From contig NZ_RYYV01000007.1 in assembly GCF_003977665.1 (NCBI RefSeq), positions 236,330 through 300,329 on the forward strand: a stretch of DNA of 64,000 nt, written 5' to 3'. The position numbers and the translations under genes are program-made. The notes beneath the pieces were generated by a model. That model saw only the letters and a list, made by a program, of their open reading frames with translations, made no database searches and had not been told where the DNA came from. This document shows positions 52,847 through 61,018 of this stretch, one piece after another; the stretch's first letter is position 1, and every line of letters begins with the position of its first letter. The stretch is from Dyella choica (GTDB lineage: Bacteria; Pseudomonadota; Gammaproteobacteria; Xanthomonadales; Rhodanobacteraceae).

Positions 52847-53392
52847 ATGACCCCTACCCATCGCCGGCCCCAAGTCTGCGTGTTGGGAAGTGCAGAACCG
52901 GGATCGAAGGCCTACGAGCTGGCCGGCGAGGCGGGGGAGCGGCTTGCGCGCCTGGGGCTGACCGTGATCAGTGGATGCGGCAGCCCGGCCACGCGTGTTG
53001 CGGCCGAACGAGCCCAGTTGGCTGGCGGTGTGGTGGTCAGCATCATTCCCGGCGCGGATAGCCCTGAGCCGGACTGGCCGGCAACAGTCGTTATTCCCTG
53101 CGGCATGGGTGACGCAAGAAATCTGCTGATGGCGCTCGCCGGTGACGCATGCATCGTCATCGGCGGCCGTGCCGGCACCATCTCCGAAGTCTGCCTCGCC
53201 TGGCTGCACCACCGGCCACTGCTGCCGCTCGTGGGTTGTGGCGGCTGGTCCGACAGCCTGCCGCAGAACCCACCGGACGAAAGGCGCAATTCGCCGATCC
53301 TGCCATGGCATTCGGTGGAGGCGCTTGAGCATCAACTGGGTGCGCTGGGCCTGCTCCACCTTCCTTCCCCATCAAACACGCCAAGCCCATGA
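52847..53392 (+). CDS. SLOG/LOG-like (TIGR00725-type) nucleotide-binding protein
   Basis: A 181-residue Rossmann-like protein. VCVLGSAEPGSKAYELAGEAG resembles the family N-terminus (quoted in part), LTVISGCGSPATRVAAERA the second strand, and GGRAGTISEVCLAW is the PGGxGTxxE-type motif. Related LOG proteins split nucleotide monophosphates into base and ribose phosphate; TIGR00725 members lack a firm role. Its end overlaps the next gene by four bases. Confidence 0.85.
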   Translation: MTPTHRRPQVCVLGSAEPGSKAYELAGEAGERLARLGLTVISGCGSPATRVAAERAQLAGGVVVSIIPGADSPEPDWPATVVIPCGMGDARNLLMALAGDACIVIGGRAGTISEVCLAWLHHRPLLPLVGCGGWSDSLPQNPPDERRNSPILPWHSVEALEHQLGALGLLHLPSPSNTPSP

Positions 53393-54507
53393 AAACACGC
53401 CTGATCCGGATCGCGCTGAGCTTGCTGACGACGGTCTTGCCAGTAGCTGGCGCCGCGGCCGCGTCCCCCTTCGTCTGGGGCATTTGCGGGCACCCAGGCC
53501 CAAGCCAGGGGCTATGGAGCGACTACGCCACGCAATTCTCCACCCTGCAACGTCAGGGCCTGAAAAGTTACCGCTTCGACGTTTCGCTGACCGGCGACGG
53601 CACCGCCGCCACGCAACTGCTCCAGCCCTTGGCTGTGTTGTCGCACGCGCATCACATCACGCTGCACCCCATTTTGTACGTGCCGTTCACCTGGAACGAC
53701 GCGACCGACCATGGCCGCTATCCCGACACGGAGGCCGGGCTCGAAGCCCAGGGCTACGACCGCACGTATCCGGTCGTGCTGCAATTCGCCAACGACATCC
53801 GCGACTGGGAGCTGGAGAACGAGCTGAGCCTGCGCCAGGGATTCAAGAGCGGAACCGGCGCTTCGGCCAGCGATTACGCCACGGATCAGGCGCATCGATG
53901 GGCCGCGGTACTGCGCGGCATGTCACGCGCCGTCCATGCTGTAAGTGCACGAACCGGCAAGCCGTTGCGTGTGGTGGTAGACACGGTTTACGCGGACTTC
54001 GGCCTGATCCCCTTCCTGGAGTCACAAGGCGTCCAAGTCGACAAGCTGGCCTATCACTACTATTACGGCGCCGACACCAGCCCCTACCGCATCACTGCGC
54101 CTGGCGGGGTCTTCGATGTGTTTGCCGAAATGAAGAAGATCGGCAAACCCGTCATTGTCAACGAACTCAACGCCGCCGAAATCTACGCTCCGCTGAAAGG
54201 CCGGCCGTATGACGATGCGAAAGCGCTCGTCAGCCTGAAAACGCACATCGAATACCTGTTGCACCAGCACGAGGCCAATATCGAAGGCGCCGAGTTCTAC
54301 GAGCTGTACGATGAGCCCGGCAAGAACGCCGCCGAATCGAACTTCGGCTTGCTGCATGACCCTGCGCACCCCAAGACCCAATGGCTGCTCGCCGCGGCCT
54401 ATACCTGCGGGCCGCTTACGCCCGATGAACGCACGAGCCTGGTTGCCCACGGGCTGTTTACGCAAGCAAGCCTGGCGGAGCGGTTGGCGGCCTGCCCCGC
54501 GCAATAA
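53389..54507 (+). CDS. Secreted TIM-barrel glycosidase-like protein
   Basis: A 372-residue protein with a signal peptide (IALSLLTTVLPVAGAAAAS). The rest looks like a clan A glycoside hydrolase: WELENELSLRQG would hold the acid/base Glu and VIVNELNAAEIY the nucleophile Glu, with AYHYYYG between. The exact family is not recognised (GH39/GH5-like). It is co-translated with the SLOG-like protein, an odd pairing of a cytoplasmic and an exported protein. Confidence 0.75.
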   Translation: MKTRLIRIALSLLTTVLPVAGAAAASPFVWGICGHPGPSQGLWSDYATQFSTLQRQGLKSYRFDVSLTGDGTAATQLLQPLAVLSHAHHITLHPILYVPFTWNDATDHGRYPDTEAGLEAQGYDRTYPVVLQFANDIRDWELENELSLRQGFKSGTGASASDYATDQAHRWAAVLRGMSRAVHAVSARTGKPLRVVVDTVYADFGLIPFLESQGVQVDKLAYHYYYGADTSPYRITAPGGVFDVFAEMKKIGKPVIVNELNAAEIYAPLKGRPYDDAKALVSLKTHIEYLLHQHEANIEGAEFYELYDEPGKNAAESNFGLLHDPAHPKTQWLLAAAYTCGPLTPDERTSLVAHGLFTQASLAERLAACPAQ

Positions 54508-54530
54508 TCGCGCGGACCGCGATGCCGATC

Positions 54531-54605
54531 GTAGGCTGGGATGCCAATCCCAGCATTTCCATGCATGCCTTCTGCGCGATGCTGGGATTGTCATCCCAGC
54601 CTACG
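54531..54605. repeat. GTAGGCTGGG dispersed palindrome, copy 7
   Basis: A well-preserved copy, both halves of the CCAATCCCAGC / GCTGGGATTGTCATCC type, between convergent genes. Confidence 0.85.
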
Positions 54606-54636
54606 TTACGCCTGACGCGCAAACAGGGCGTCAGCC

Positions 54637-56289
54637 TCAATGTAGACGCTGCAGGAAATCCCTTTCCGGTCTCGGCGCCCCAAGCAGGTAGCCCTGCACG
54701 AACGGACATCCCAGTTCGCGCAGCACGGCTAGCTCGTCATCCCGCTCGACGCCTTCCACGATCACCATCAGGCCGAGCGACTGGGCCATGCTCACCATGG
54801 ATTTGAGCAGCCGACGCATTTGTTCGTTGGCGTAAACGCCGCTGACGAAGCTGCGATCGATCTTCATCGTGTCGCAGGGCAGCAGGCTGACGTGGCTGAG
54901 CGAGGAGAAGCCGGTTCCGAAATCATCCAGCGCCACATGGATTCCCAGGGCCCGCAGGGAATGCAGCACGGAAACGCAGGCGGGCATGTCCGACACGTAC
55001 AGGCGTTCGGTCAGCTCCAGCGCCAGATGCTGGCGCACCGGTTCGGACAGATGGGTGCTGAGGATCTCCATCAACCGGCCGGATGCGAGGCTGCGCGCGG
55101 TGACGTTCACATGCAGTCGGAAAGTGGCCGGCAGGTGGCGGTGCCACGCCACGAGGCTGGCGATGGCCTGTTCCATGACCCAGGCGTCGATGCGGTTCAT
55201 CAGGGGCGTATGCTCGACCGCCTCGAGAAATTCGCCGGGCGCAAGCACGCCGCGTTGCGGATGGTTCCAGCGCAGCAAGGCTTCGGCGCCGACCGGGCGT
55301 GTACCGTCCCGTACCGCGAAGATCGGCTGGTAGTAGAGCTCCAGTTCGCCGCGCCCAAGTCCGTCTTCGAGCTGTTCATGGATGGCCAGCGCTGCGCGCG
55401 TTCGTGTGCGAAGGGCCGGATCGGCCAGCGTCACGCGCTCTTCGCCCAAGGGGTCGATGCGGCTAGCTTCGTTCATGGCCAGGCGTAGCAGCTCGGTGGC
55501 TTCGGCGGCTGCCCCTTCGACCGGCCATGTGGCGATGCTGGCGGTGAGCCCATGCATCGAAGCATGCGCCGTCATGCCGAGCACGGCTTGCACTTCCAGC
55601 ACCAGCTGCTGGTCGGCCTGTGCGGTGGGAATCAGCCATCCCAGCATGTTTTCGGCGACACGTGCAATGGTGTCGACCTGTTCCCAGCACGATCGCACGT
55701 GCGAGGCCAATTCGCTCAGCAGCGCTGCGGCCTGGCCTTCGTCCGCGCCGAGCGCGATGTTGGCATGGTTGTTACAGGCGACCGCCACCAGCGCTAGTGG
55801 ACGGCCGGAGGACATCGTGCACTCGATGCGTTCGAGCAGCGCGGCGCGATTGGGCAGGCCGGTCTGCGCGTCGAAGCGGGACAGGAAGGCATGCTCGACG
55901 TTGCGCAGGCGGCGCCGTTCGAGCAAGGCCGTGATGCGGGCCCGCAACAAGGGCATCAGCACGGGCTTGGCCAGGTAATCATCGGCGCCCAGCTCGATGC
56001 ATTGAGCGGCCATGGTCAACGTATCGTGGGCCGATATCATGAGTACCGAAATGCCGCGCAGATGCTCGTCGTCGCGCATGATGCGCAGGACCGCCACGCC
56101 GTCGATACCAGGCATCATGACGTCCAGCAGCATGATGTCGGGCGGCAGCCGTCGCGCCTGTTCCAGCCCGGCATCGCCGTCGCTTGCCTCGGTCACATGC
56201 TGGAAGCCCAATTGCTTGAGCCGCTTGCGCAGCATGAAGCGGCTGTTTTCGTCGTCGTCCACGATGAGGATACGAGCGTCCAGGCTCAC
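54637..56289 (-). CDS. Response regulator with degenerate GGDEF and active-looking EAL domain
   Basis: A 550-residue protein: receiver domain (1-120; phospho-Asp in MLLDVMMPGIDG), GGDEF-like domain (about 130-285) whose active site reads RVAENMLGW and so cannot make c-di-GMP, and an EAL domain (about 300-550) with AEALLRWN, NVTARS, ELTERL and DDFGTGFSS. It should break down c-di-GMP when phosphorylated. It is the last gene of a three-gene operon with overlaps of four bases. Confidence 0.94.
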   Translation of the reverse strand: MSLDARILIVDDDENSRFMLRKRLKQLGFQHVTEASDGDAGLEQARRLPPDIMLLDVMMPGIDGVAVLRIMRDDEHLRGISVLMISAHDTLTMAAQCIELGADDYLAKPVLMPLLRARITALLERRRLRNVEHAFLSRFDAQTGLPNRAALLERIECTMSSGRPLALVAVACNNHANIALGADEGQAAALLSELASHVRSCWEQVDTIARVAENMLGWLIPTAQADQQLVLEVQAVLGMTAHASMHGLTASIATWPVEGAAAEATELLRLAMNEASRIDPLGEERVTLADPALRTRTRAALAIHEQLEDGLGRGELELYYQPIFAVRDGTRPVGAEALLRWNHPQRGVLAPGEFLEAVEHTPLMNRIDAWVMEQAIASLVAWHRHLPATFRLHVNVTARSLASGRLMEILSTHLSEPVRQHLALELTERLYVSDMPACVSVLHSLRALGIHVALDDFGTGFSSLSHVSLLPCDTMKIDRSFVSGVYANEQMRRLLKSMVSMAQSLGLMVIVEGVERDDELAVLRELGCPFVQGYLLGAPRPERDFLQRLH

Positions 56290-56675
56290 GATGCGCTGTC
56301 CTCCAGGCTGTCGCGCTTTACCACGCGCTGGAGGGCATCGAGCAATTGCGGAAAATCGATCGGCTTGGGGACGAAGGCATTGGCGCCGGCCTGCATCGCC
56401 TTGAGGATGTCGTCCTCCATCACGTGCGCGGACAGGACGATCACCGGGATGTCGAGCGTAAGCGGATTGGCGCGCAGCTTGTGCAAGACCTCCAGGCCAT
56501 TGATGCCGGGCAGGTTGATGTCCAGCAGCACCGCGTCGGGACGCTTCCAGACCGCGGCGATGAGCGCCTTCTCACCGTCCTCGACATGGCGTATCTGGAT
56601 GCCGTGTCGCTGCAGCCGGCGTCCCAGCATGAACGCGTTGTCGTCATCGTCCTCGACGCAGAGCAGGGTGGTCAT
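56286..56675 (-). CDS. Single-domain response regulator
   Basis: A 129-residue stand-alone receiver: acidic residues in CVEDDDDN, phospho-Asp in VLLDINLPGING, Thr/Ser in VIVLSAHV and Lys in FVPKPID. It has no output domain. It overlaps the genes on both sides by four bases, so it is likely a phosphorelay shuttle between the hybrid kinase and the EAL regulator. Confidence 0.93.
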   Translation of the reverse strand: MTTLLCVEDDDDNAFMLGRRLQRHGIQIRHVEDGEKALIAAVWKRPDAVLLDINLPGINGLEVLHKLRANPLTLDIPVIVLSAHVMEDDILKAMQAGANAFVPKPIDFPQLLDALQRVVKRDSLEDSAS

Positions 56676-58825
56676 GTTGCTTGTTCCACCTCGCTCTGGC
56701 TCGTCGAAATCTGCAACCGCTGCAGCAGGCGATGCACGTGCTGGACCACGTCCGCAAGATCGGACTCACCCTTGCGTATCAGCAGCACGGCGCGTTCGTA
56801 CAGGCGCTTGGACACTTCCGGCGTGATGTCGGCCGCGGTCACCAGCATGATCGGCACGGGAGCCAGTGCCGGATCGATCCGCATCGCTTCGATCACCGCC
56901 AGGCCATCCATGCCAGGCATGACCATGTCCAGCAGCAGCAGGTCCGGCGGATGATGGCGCATTATGCTGAGAGCATGCTCGCCGTTGGGTGCGGTATCCA
57001 CCCGGTGGCCGGCCTGGCGCAGCACCGTGGCGATCGAGTCGAGGTAGTACTTGTCGTCGTCCACCACCAGCAGGGAACGGTTCTTTCCACCGCCCACGAA
57101 ACGCTGCACCAGGTGACTCAGGTGATCGTGGTCGAAGGGCTTGGTGAGGTGTTCGACCACACCGAGCAGCCCGGTACGCCGGTCCAGGTCCGTGACCGTG
57201 CAAAGGATGACCGGCAATTGGGCATGTTCGGGATCGGCGCGTATCGCGGCGAGCACGTCCCATCCGGTCATGTCGCCAAGCTGGATGTCCAGCACCATGA
57301 CGGCCGGCCGCAGCGAACGGGTGAGGGCGAGCGCCTGCTCGCCGGACGAAGCACTGACCACGTTGATGCCATCGCGATGCAGCGCGCTGTGGACCAGTTC
57401 GCACGCATCGGGATCGTCGTCCACCACCAGCACCACGGGATTGCGGCCACGGGCGGTCTTGGGATCCACCGCGGGGGGGGCGGGGCGCACTTCGGCCTTG
57501 TCGACATCGCCCATCGGCAAGGTGATGGTGAAGACGCTGCCGGCCTGAATATCGCTGCTGACGTCGATGCGCCCGCGCATCAGGCCCAGCAACTGGCGCG
57601 AGATGGTGAGGCCCAGGCCGGAGCCGCCGAAACGTCGCGCAATCGTACGGTCGGCCTGTTCGAAGGGCTCGAAAATGCGCTGCATCTGCTCCTGCGTCAT
57701 GCCGATGCCGGTATCCGATACCGCGACATACAGCTGGCCGTCACGGCAGGACAGCTTCACCTTCACCTCGCCATGGCGGGTGAACTTGATGGCGTTGCCG
57801 ATGAGATTGAGCAGCACCTGCCGCAATCGCGTCACGTCGAGGCTGGCCAGCTTCACATCGGGTGCCACTTCCAACACCAGCTTGTTGCCGTTGGCGCTGG
57901 CCAGCGTCTGCATCGAATTGATCACGCTCTCGACCAGCGTCTGCACATGGACGACCTCGGCGTGAAGTTCGACGCGGCCCGATTCGATGCGCGAGATATC
58001 CAGGATGTCGTTGATCAACGAAAGCAGGTGCCGCCCGGCATTGACCACGCGCTGCATGATCTCGGCGGTTTCGGTGTCCTCGCGTTCCTCGGACTGTTCA
58101 AAGGTCAGTTCGCTCAAGCCGATGATGCTGTTGAGCGGCGTGCGCAGTTCATGGCTCATGTTCGCCAGGAACAGCGACTTGGCCTGATTGGCCGACTCCG
58201 CTTCCACTTTGGCCAGCCGCAGTTCGTGCTCCATGTGAATGCGCTGCGTGATGTCCATCGAGATCACGCCCACGCCGGCCACCGCGCCGCGCGCGTCGGT
58301 GACGGGAAAGCGCCGGCTGAGCAGGGTATAGGAGCCGCTCAGGTAATGGACCTGCTCCTCGCAGGCGGTGACGTCCTGGTCCTCGATCACCTCGTGATCG
58401 TGCTTGCGTACCAGCTCCGCGGTTTCCGGCATGGCGACGGCGTCGACGGTCTTGCCCAGCAGTTCCTGGGCCGGCTTGCCCATCAGCTTGGCGGCGACAT
58501 CATTGATGCGCAGGATGCGGCCATCCGCATCCTTCACCGTCATCGCCACGTTGGAGTGCAGGAGGATGTCATCGAGCAGGCGCACGCCGACGCGCAACTT
58601 CTGCCGCACCAGATAGAAGCGCCACAGCAGGACGCCGAGGCAGGCGGCAAGTATCAGCAGCAACAGCAGCACGGCTTCGACCGTCTGCTCCCCGCCTGGC
58701 AGTACGCCGGACGGCGCAATCGTGCCTGCGTTCGAGGGCTTTACGAGCAGCGGCAAGCTGATGAAAAGGCAGGAAATTCCCGTGAAACGGATCGCACTGC
58801 CGGCCGGAACAGGTCGCTTCGCCAC
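56672..58825 (-). CDS. Hybrid sensor histidine kinase (PAS-HisKA-HATPase-REC-REC)
   Basis: A 717-residue membrane kinase. One membrane segment lies near residues 45-70 (VLLLLLILAACLGVLLW), then a PAS domain (about 85-215), HisKA with phospho-His in NMSHELRTPLNSIIG (about 228), HATPase (GNAIKFTRHGEV, DTGIGMTQEQ, GGSGLGLTISRQL) and two receiver domains (Asp in MVLDIQLGDMTG and LLLDMVMPGMDG). Phosphate can pass to the separate receiver and the EAL protein encoded downstream, so the operon links a signal to c-di-GMP loss. Confidence 0.95.
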   Translation of the reverse strand: MAKRPVPAGSAIRFTGISCLFISLPLLVKPSNAGTIAPSGVLPGGEQTVEAVLLLLLILAACLGVLLWRFYLVRQKLRVGVRLLDDILLHSNVAMTVKDADGRILRINDVAAKLMGKPAQELLGKTVDAVAMPETAELVRKHDHEVIEDQDVTACEEQVHYLSGSYTLLSRRFPVTDARGAVAGVGVISMDITQRIHMEHELRLAKVEAESANQAKSLFLANMSHELRTPLNSIIGLSELTFEQSEEREDTETAEIMQRVVNAGRHLLSLINDILDISRIESGRVELHAEVVHVQTLVESVINSMQTLASANGNKLVLEVAPDVKLASLDVTRLRQVLLNLIGNAIKFTRHGEVKVKLSCRDGQLYVAVSDTGIGMTQEQMQRIFEPFEQADRTIARRFGGSGLGLTISRQLLGLMRGRIDVSSDIQAGSVFTITLPMGDVDKAEVRPAPPAVDPKTARGRNPVVLVVDDDPDACELVHSALHRDGINVVSASSGEQALALTRSLRPAVMVLDIQLGDMTGWDVLAAIRADPEHAQLPVILCTVTDLDRRTGLLGVVEHLTKPFDHDHLSHLVQRFVGGGKNRSLLVVDDDKYYLDSIATVLRQAGHRVDTAPNGEHALSIMRHHPPDLLLLDMVMPGMDGLAVIEAMRIDPALAPVPIMLVTAADITPEVSKRLYERAVLLIRKGESDLADVVQHVHRLLQRLQISTSQSEVEQAT

Positions 58826-58899
58826 AGCTAGCCCCCCCTATTAACTAACCCGCGATTTGTTTTCCTGTGCACGAGATGACGCAGCAACGCCCCATGCTA

Positions 58900-58925
58900 C
58901 CCCTTTATCGGAAGCGATAAAGGGG
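58900..58925. other. Strong hairpin in divergent promoter region
   Basis: CCCCTTTATCG and CGATAAAGGGG form a perfect 11-bp stem with a GAAG tetraloop, 75 bases upstream of the hybrid kinase and 111 bases upstream of the membrane protein. It could be a leader structure, an operator or the end of an unseen small RNA. Confidence 0.5.
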
Positions 58926-59035
58926 GGAGGAGCCGACCGTGACCGGGGAGCTCATCCATGGCGAGTGGTAACATCACCTCCAGCGACGTGAATTTTTTGT
59001 GAAAATCCCCTGATTCGCAGGCCTAGGACAGCCCC

Positions 59036-59425
59036 ATGAACGGATCCGTTTCCCGACCTTTCACGCTCGACGCCGCCCGCTGGATAGTCGGATTCCTGTC
59101 GATCGGGCCGCTGGCTTTTCCGTTGGACTGGCTGTTCCATGTCTTCCCGGACCGATACCCGGCCTTTCATTCCATGCACGGCATCGGGCCTGCATGGAAG
59201 GCGGCATGGGTGCTGTGCGGACTGCTCGGTGCCGCCACCTTCGTATGGCTGCGCCGCCGTCCGATGCTAGGGTTCGTCGCCTCCATCCTGCTGGCCGCCT
59301 TGTATGTACCCACCGCCATGGTGATGTGGGCACAGTTTTCATACGGATGCTTCGCTGCCTTGCTTGCGATGATCCTGTCGGGCATAGGAGCGCTCGCCGC
59401 CCGCCGTAGCGGATACGCATCGTAG
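59036..59425 (+). CDS. Hypothetical membrane protein
   Basis: A 129-residue protein with three to four hydrophobic helices (WIVGFLSIGPLAFPLDWLF, AAWVLCGLLGAATFVWL, FVASILLAALYVPTAMVM, CFAALLAMILSGIGALAA, quoted in parts). No family recognised. Its TAG stop lies inside the dispersed palindrome that follows. Confidence 0.7.
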   Translation: MNGSVSRPFTLDAARWIVGFLSIGPLAFPLDWLFHVFPDRYPAFHSMHGIGPAWKAAWVLCGLLGAATFVWLRRRPMLGFVASILLAALYVPTAMVMWAQFSYGCFAALLAMILSGIGALAARRSGYAS

Positions 59426-59496
59426 GCTGGGATGGCAAACCCAGCATCGCGTGCGCTGCAGACATGGCAAAGCTGGGTTTGGCAACCCAGCCTACG
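59422..59496. repeat. GTAGGCTGGG dispersed palindrome, copy 8
   Basis: Left end GTAGGCTGGGATGGC, right end GGCAACCCAGCCTACG. TAG 59423-59425 within it is the stop codon of the preceding gene. Confidence 0.85.
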
Positions 59497-59514
59497 ATCC
59501 CCTAGCCTGCGAGG

Positions 59515-60948
59515 CTAACCGCGCAGCAGCTGCGGATATTTGCGCTGGATATCGACGATCAACTCGCCGAATAGCGTATTTGCCCACGCAAACCAGCTGC
59601 GGGTGAATTTGGCCGGATCGTCCTGATCGAAGGCTTCATGCATGAAGCCGGTACCCGCATCGGTATCGCGCAGCCACGTAAGGCATTGCCGGATTTGCGC
59701 GACATCCTGGCTGGTCTGCGCGTACATCATGATCGACATCGGCCAGATCATGCGCAGGCCCTCGTGCGGGCCGCCGATGCCTTCGCCGGCCTTGCCGCGG
59801 AAGAAATACGGATTGCGCCCGCTCCATGCCAGCTCACGCGTGCGGCGGTACACCGGATCATTCGCATCGCAGCATCCGAGGTAGGGCAGGGCGAGCAGGC
59901 TTGGCACGTTGGCGTCATCCATGAACGATTGATTGCCGAAGCCGTCGATTTCATACGCCCAGAACGGCTGGCCATCCGCGTCACGCATGCGCCCGTCCCT
60001 TTGCACCGCCTGTTCCACTTCGTCCGCCAGCGCCTCGCACTCCGCTGCAAACGCCGCATCGTGCATGGCGCGGCTGATCCGTGCGAGCTGACGCAGCGAC
60101 AACACCGCAAACAGGTTGGAAGGCACGGACAGCGGATACAGGCAGGCGTCATCGGACGGACGGAACATGGAGTGGATCATGCCGTTCGGCCGTGTGGGAT
60201 TGCCGTAACCCCCCAGCATCTGCGATTCGCTAGGCGCGTCAGACGTGCGTTGGAAGTGATACGGCCCGTGGTCATGCTTGCGCTGCTGATCGCGAAAGGT
60301 CTTCACCACCAGCTGCATGGCTGCACGCCATTCGTCATCGAACGGCGTGGTGTCGCCGGTTGCCTGCCAATAGCCATGCGCCAGGCGGATCGGATAGCAC
60401 AGCGAATCGACTTCCCATTTGCGCTCGCCGACGCCGGGTTTCATCTCCGTAACGTCGTGCACCGACCACTCCAGCGGCTTGGCCTGCGGACCAGGCAAAA
60501 AAGCGTTGGCGTAGGGGTCGATGCGGATGCTGCGGGCCTGGCGGCGGATCAGGCCGTGGAACAGCCGTTGCAGCGCGGGATCGGTTTTCGCCCAGGGGAG
60601 GTACGGCACGACCTGCGCGGAGGAATCGCGCAGCCACATCGCATTGATGTCGCCGGTGATGACGAAGGTATCCGGCTTGCCGTCGAACGTGCCGAGTTCC
60701 ACCGTGGTGTCGAGCGTGTTCGGATAGCAGTTCTCGAACATCCAGGCGAGCTTGGGGTCAGCGATGGAAGCCTTGACCCGGGCTAGCTGGCGTTCGACCG
60801 CCTGGCTGGTGAATTTGCGCTTGGCCAGGGGCGGGCGCCTGCTGGTGTAACTCGAAACGTCGCCGGCCCGGGTGGTTAGCGAAACGCCAGCCACGCTTGC
60901 GGCGGCAGTCGTGCTGATCAGCTTGAGAAAGTCGCGGCGTGTGGGCAT
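59515..60948 (-). CDS. GH125 exo-alpha-1,6-mannosidase, Tat-exported
   Basis: A 477-residue enzyme. The start MPTRRDFLKLISTTAAAS gives a twin-arginine signal. Family marks: GDINAMWLRDSSAQVVPYLP near residue 120 and RSIRIDPYANAF near 160, with MLGGYGNPTRPNGMIHSMFRPSDDACLYPL (quoted in part as PNGMIHSMFRPSDDA). GH125 enzymes are metal-independent and release alpha-1,6-linked mannose. It lies 70 bases downstream of the beta-mannosidase gene in the same direction. Confidence 0.94.
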   Translation of the reverse strand: MPTRRDFLKLISTTAAASVAGVSLTTRAGDVSSYTSRRPPLAKRKFTSQAVERQLARVKASIADPKLAWMFENCYPNTLDTTVELGTFDGKPDTFVITGDINAMWLRDSSAQVVPYLPWAKTDPALQRLFHGLIRRQARSIRIDPYANAFLPGPQAKPLEWSVHDVTEMKPGVGERKWEVDSLCYPIRLAHGYWQATGDTTPFDDEWRAAMQLVVKTFRDQQRKHDHGPYHFQRTSDAPSESQMLGGYGNPTRPNGMIHSMFRPSDDACLYPLSVPSNLFAVLSLRQLARISRAMHDAAFAAECEALADEVEQAVQRDGRMRDADGQPFWAYEIDGFGNQSFMDDANVPSLLALPYLGCCDANDPVYRRTRELAWSGRNPYFFRGKAGEGIGGPHEGLRMIWPMSIMMYAQTSQDVAQIRQCLTWLRDTDAGTGFMHEAFDQDDPAKFTRSWFAWANTLFGELIVDIQRKYPQLLRG

Positions 60949-60979
60949 GGCGTAAAGCATCTCTTCGCGGGAGTGGAAC

Positions 60980-61010
60980 TCCCTCCCCTACTACACGTAG
61001 AGGAGGGAGC
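60980..61010. terminator. Intercistronic hairpin between GH2 and GH125 genes
   Basis: CTCCCTCC pairs with GGAGGGAG, and CTAC with GTAG inside. It lies in the 70-base gap between two co-directional genes, so it may attenuate GH125 expression or stabilise the GH2 mRNA. Confidence 0.45.
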
Positions 61011-61018
61011 AGATGGGT

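Noticed and set aside
56681..58831. 716-residue open frame antisense to the hybrid kinase
   Set aside because: Mirrors the kinase gene almost exactly, rich in His and Gln, no recognisable domain.
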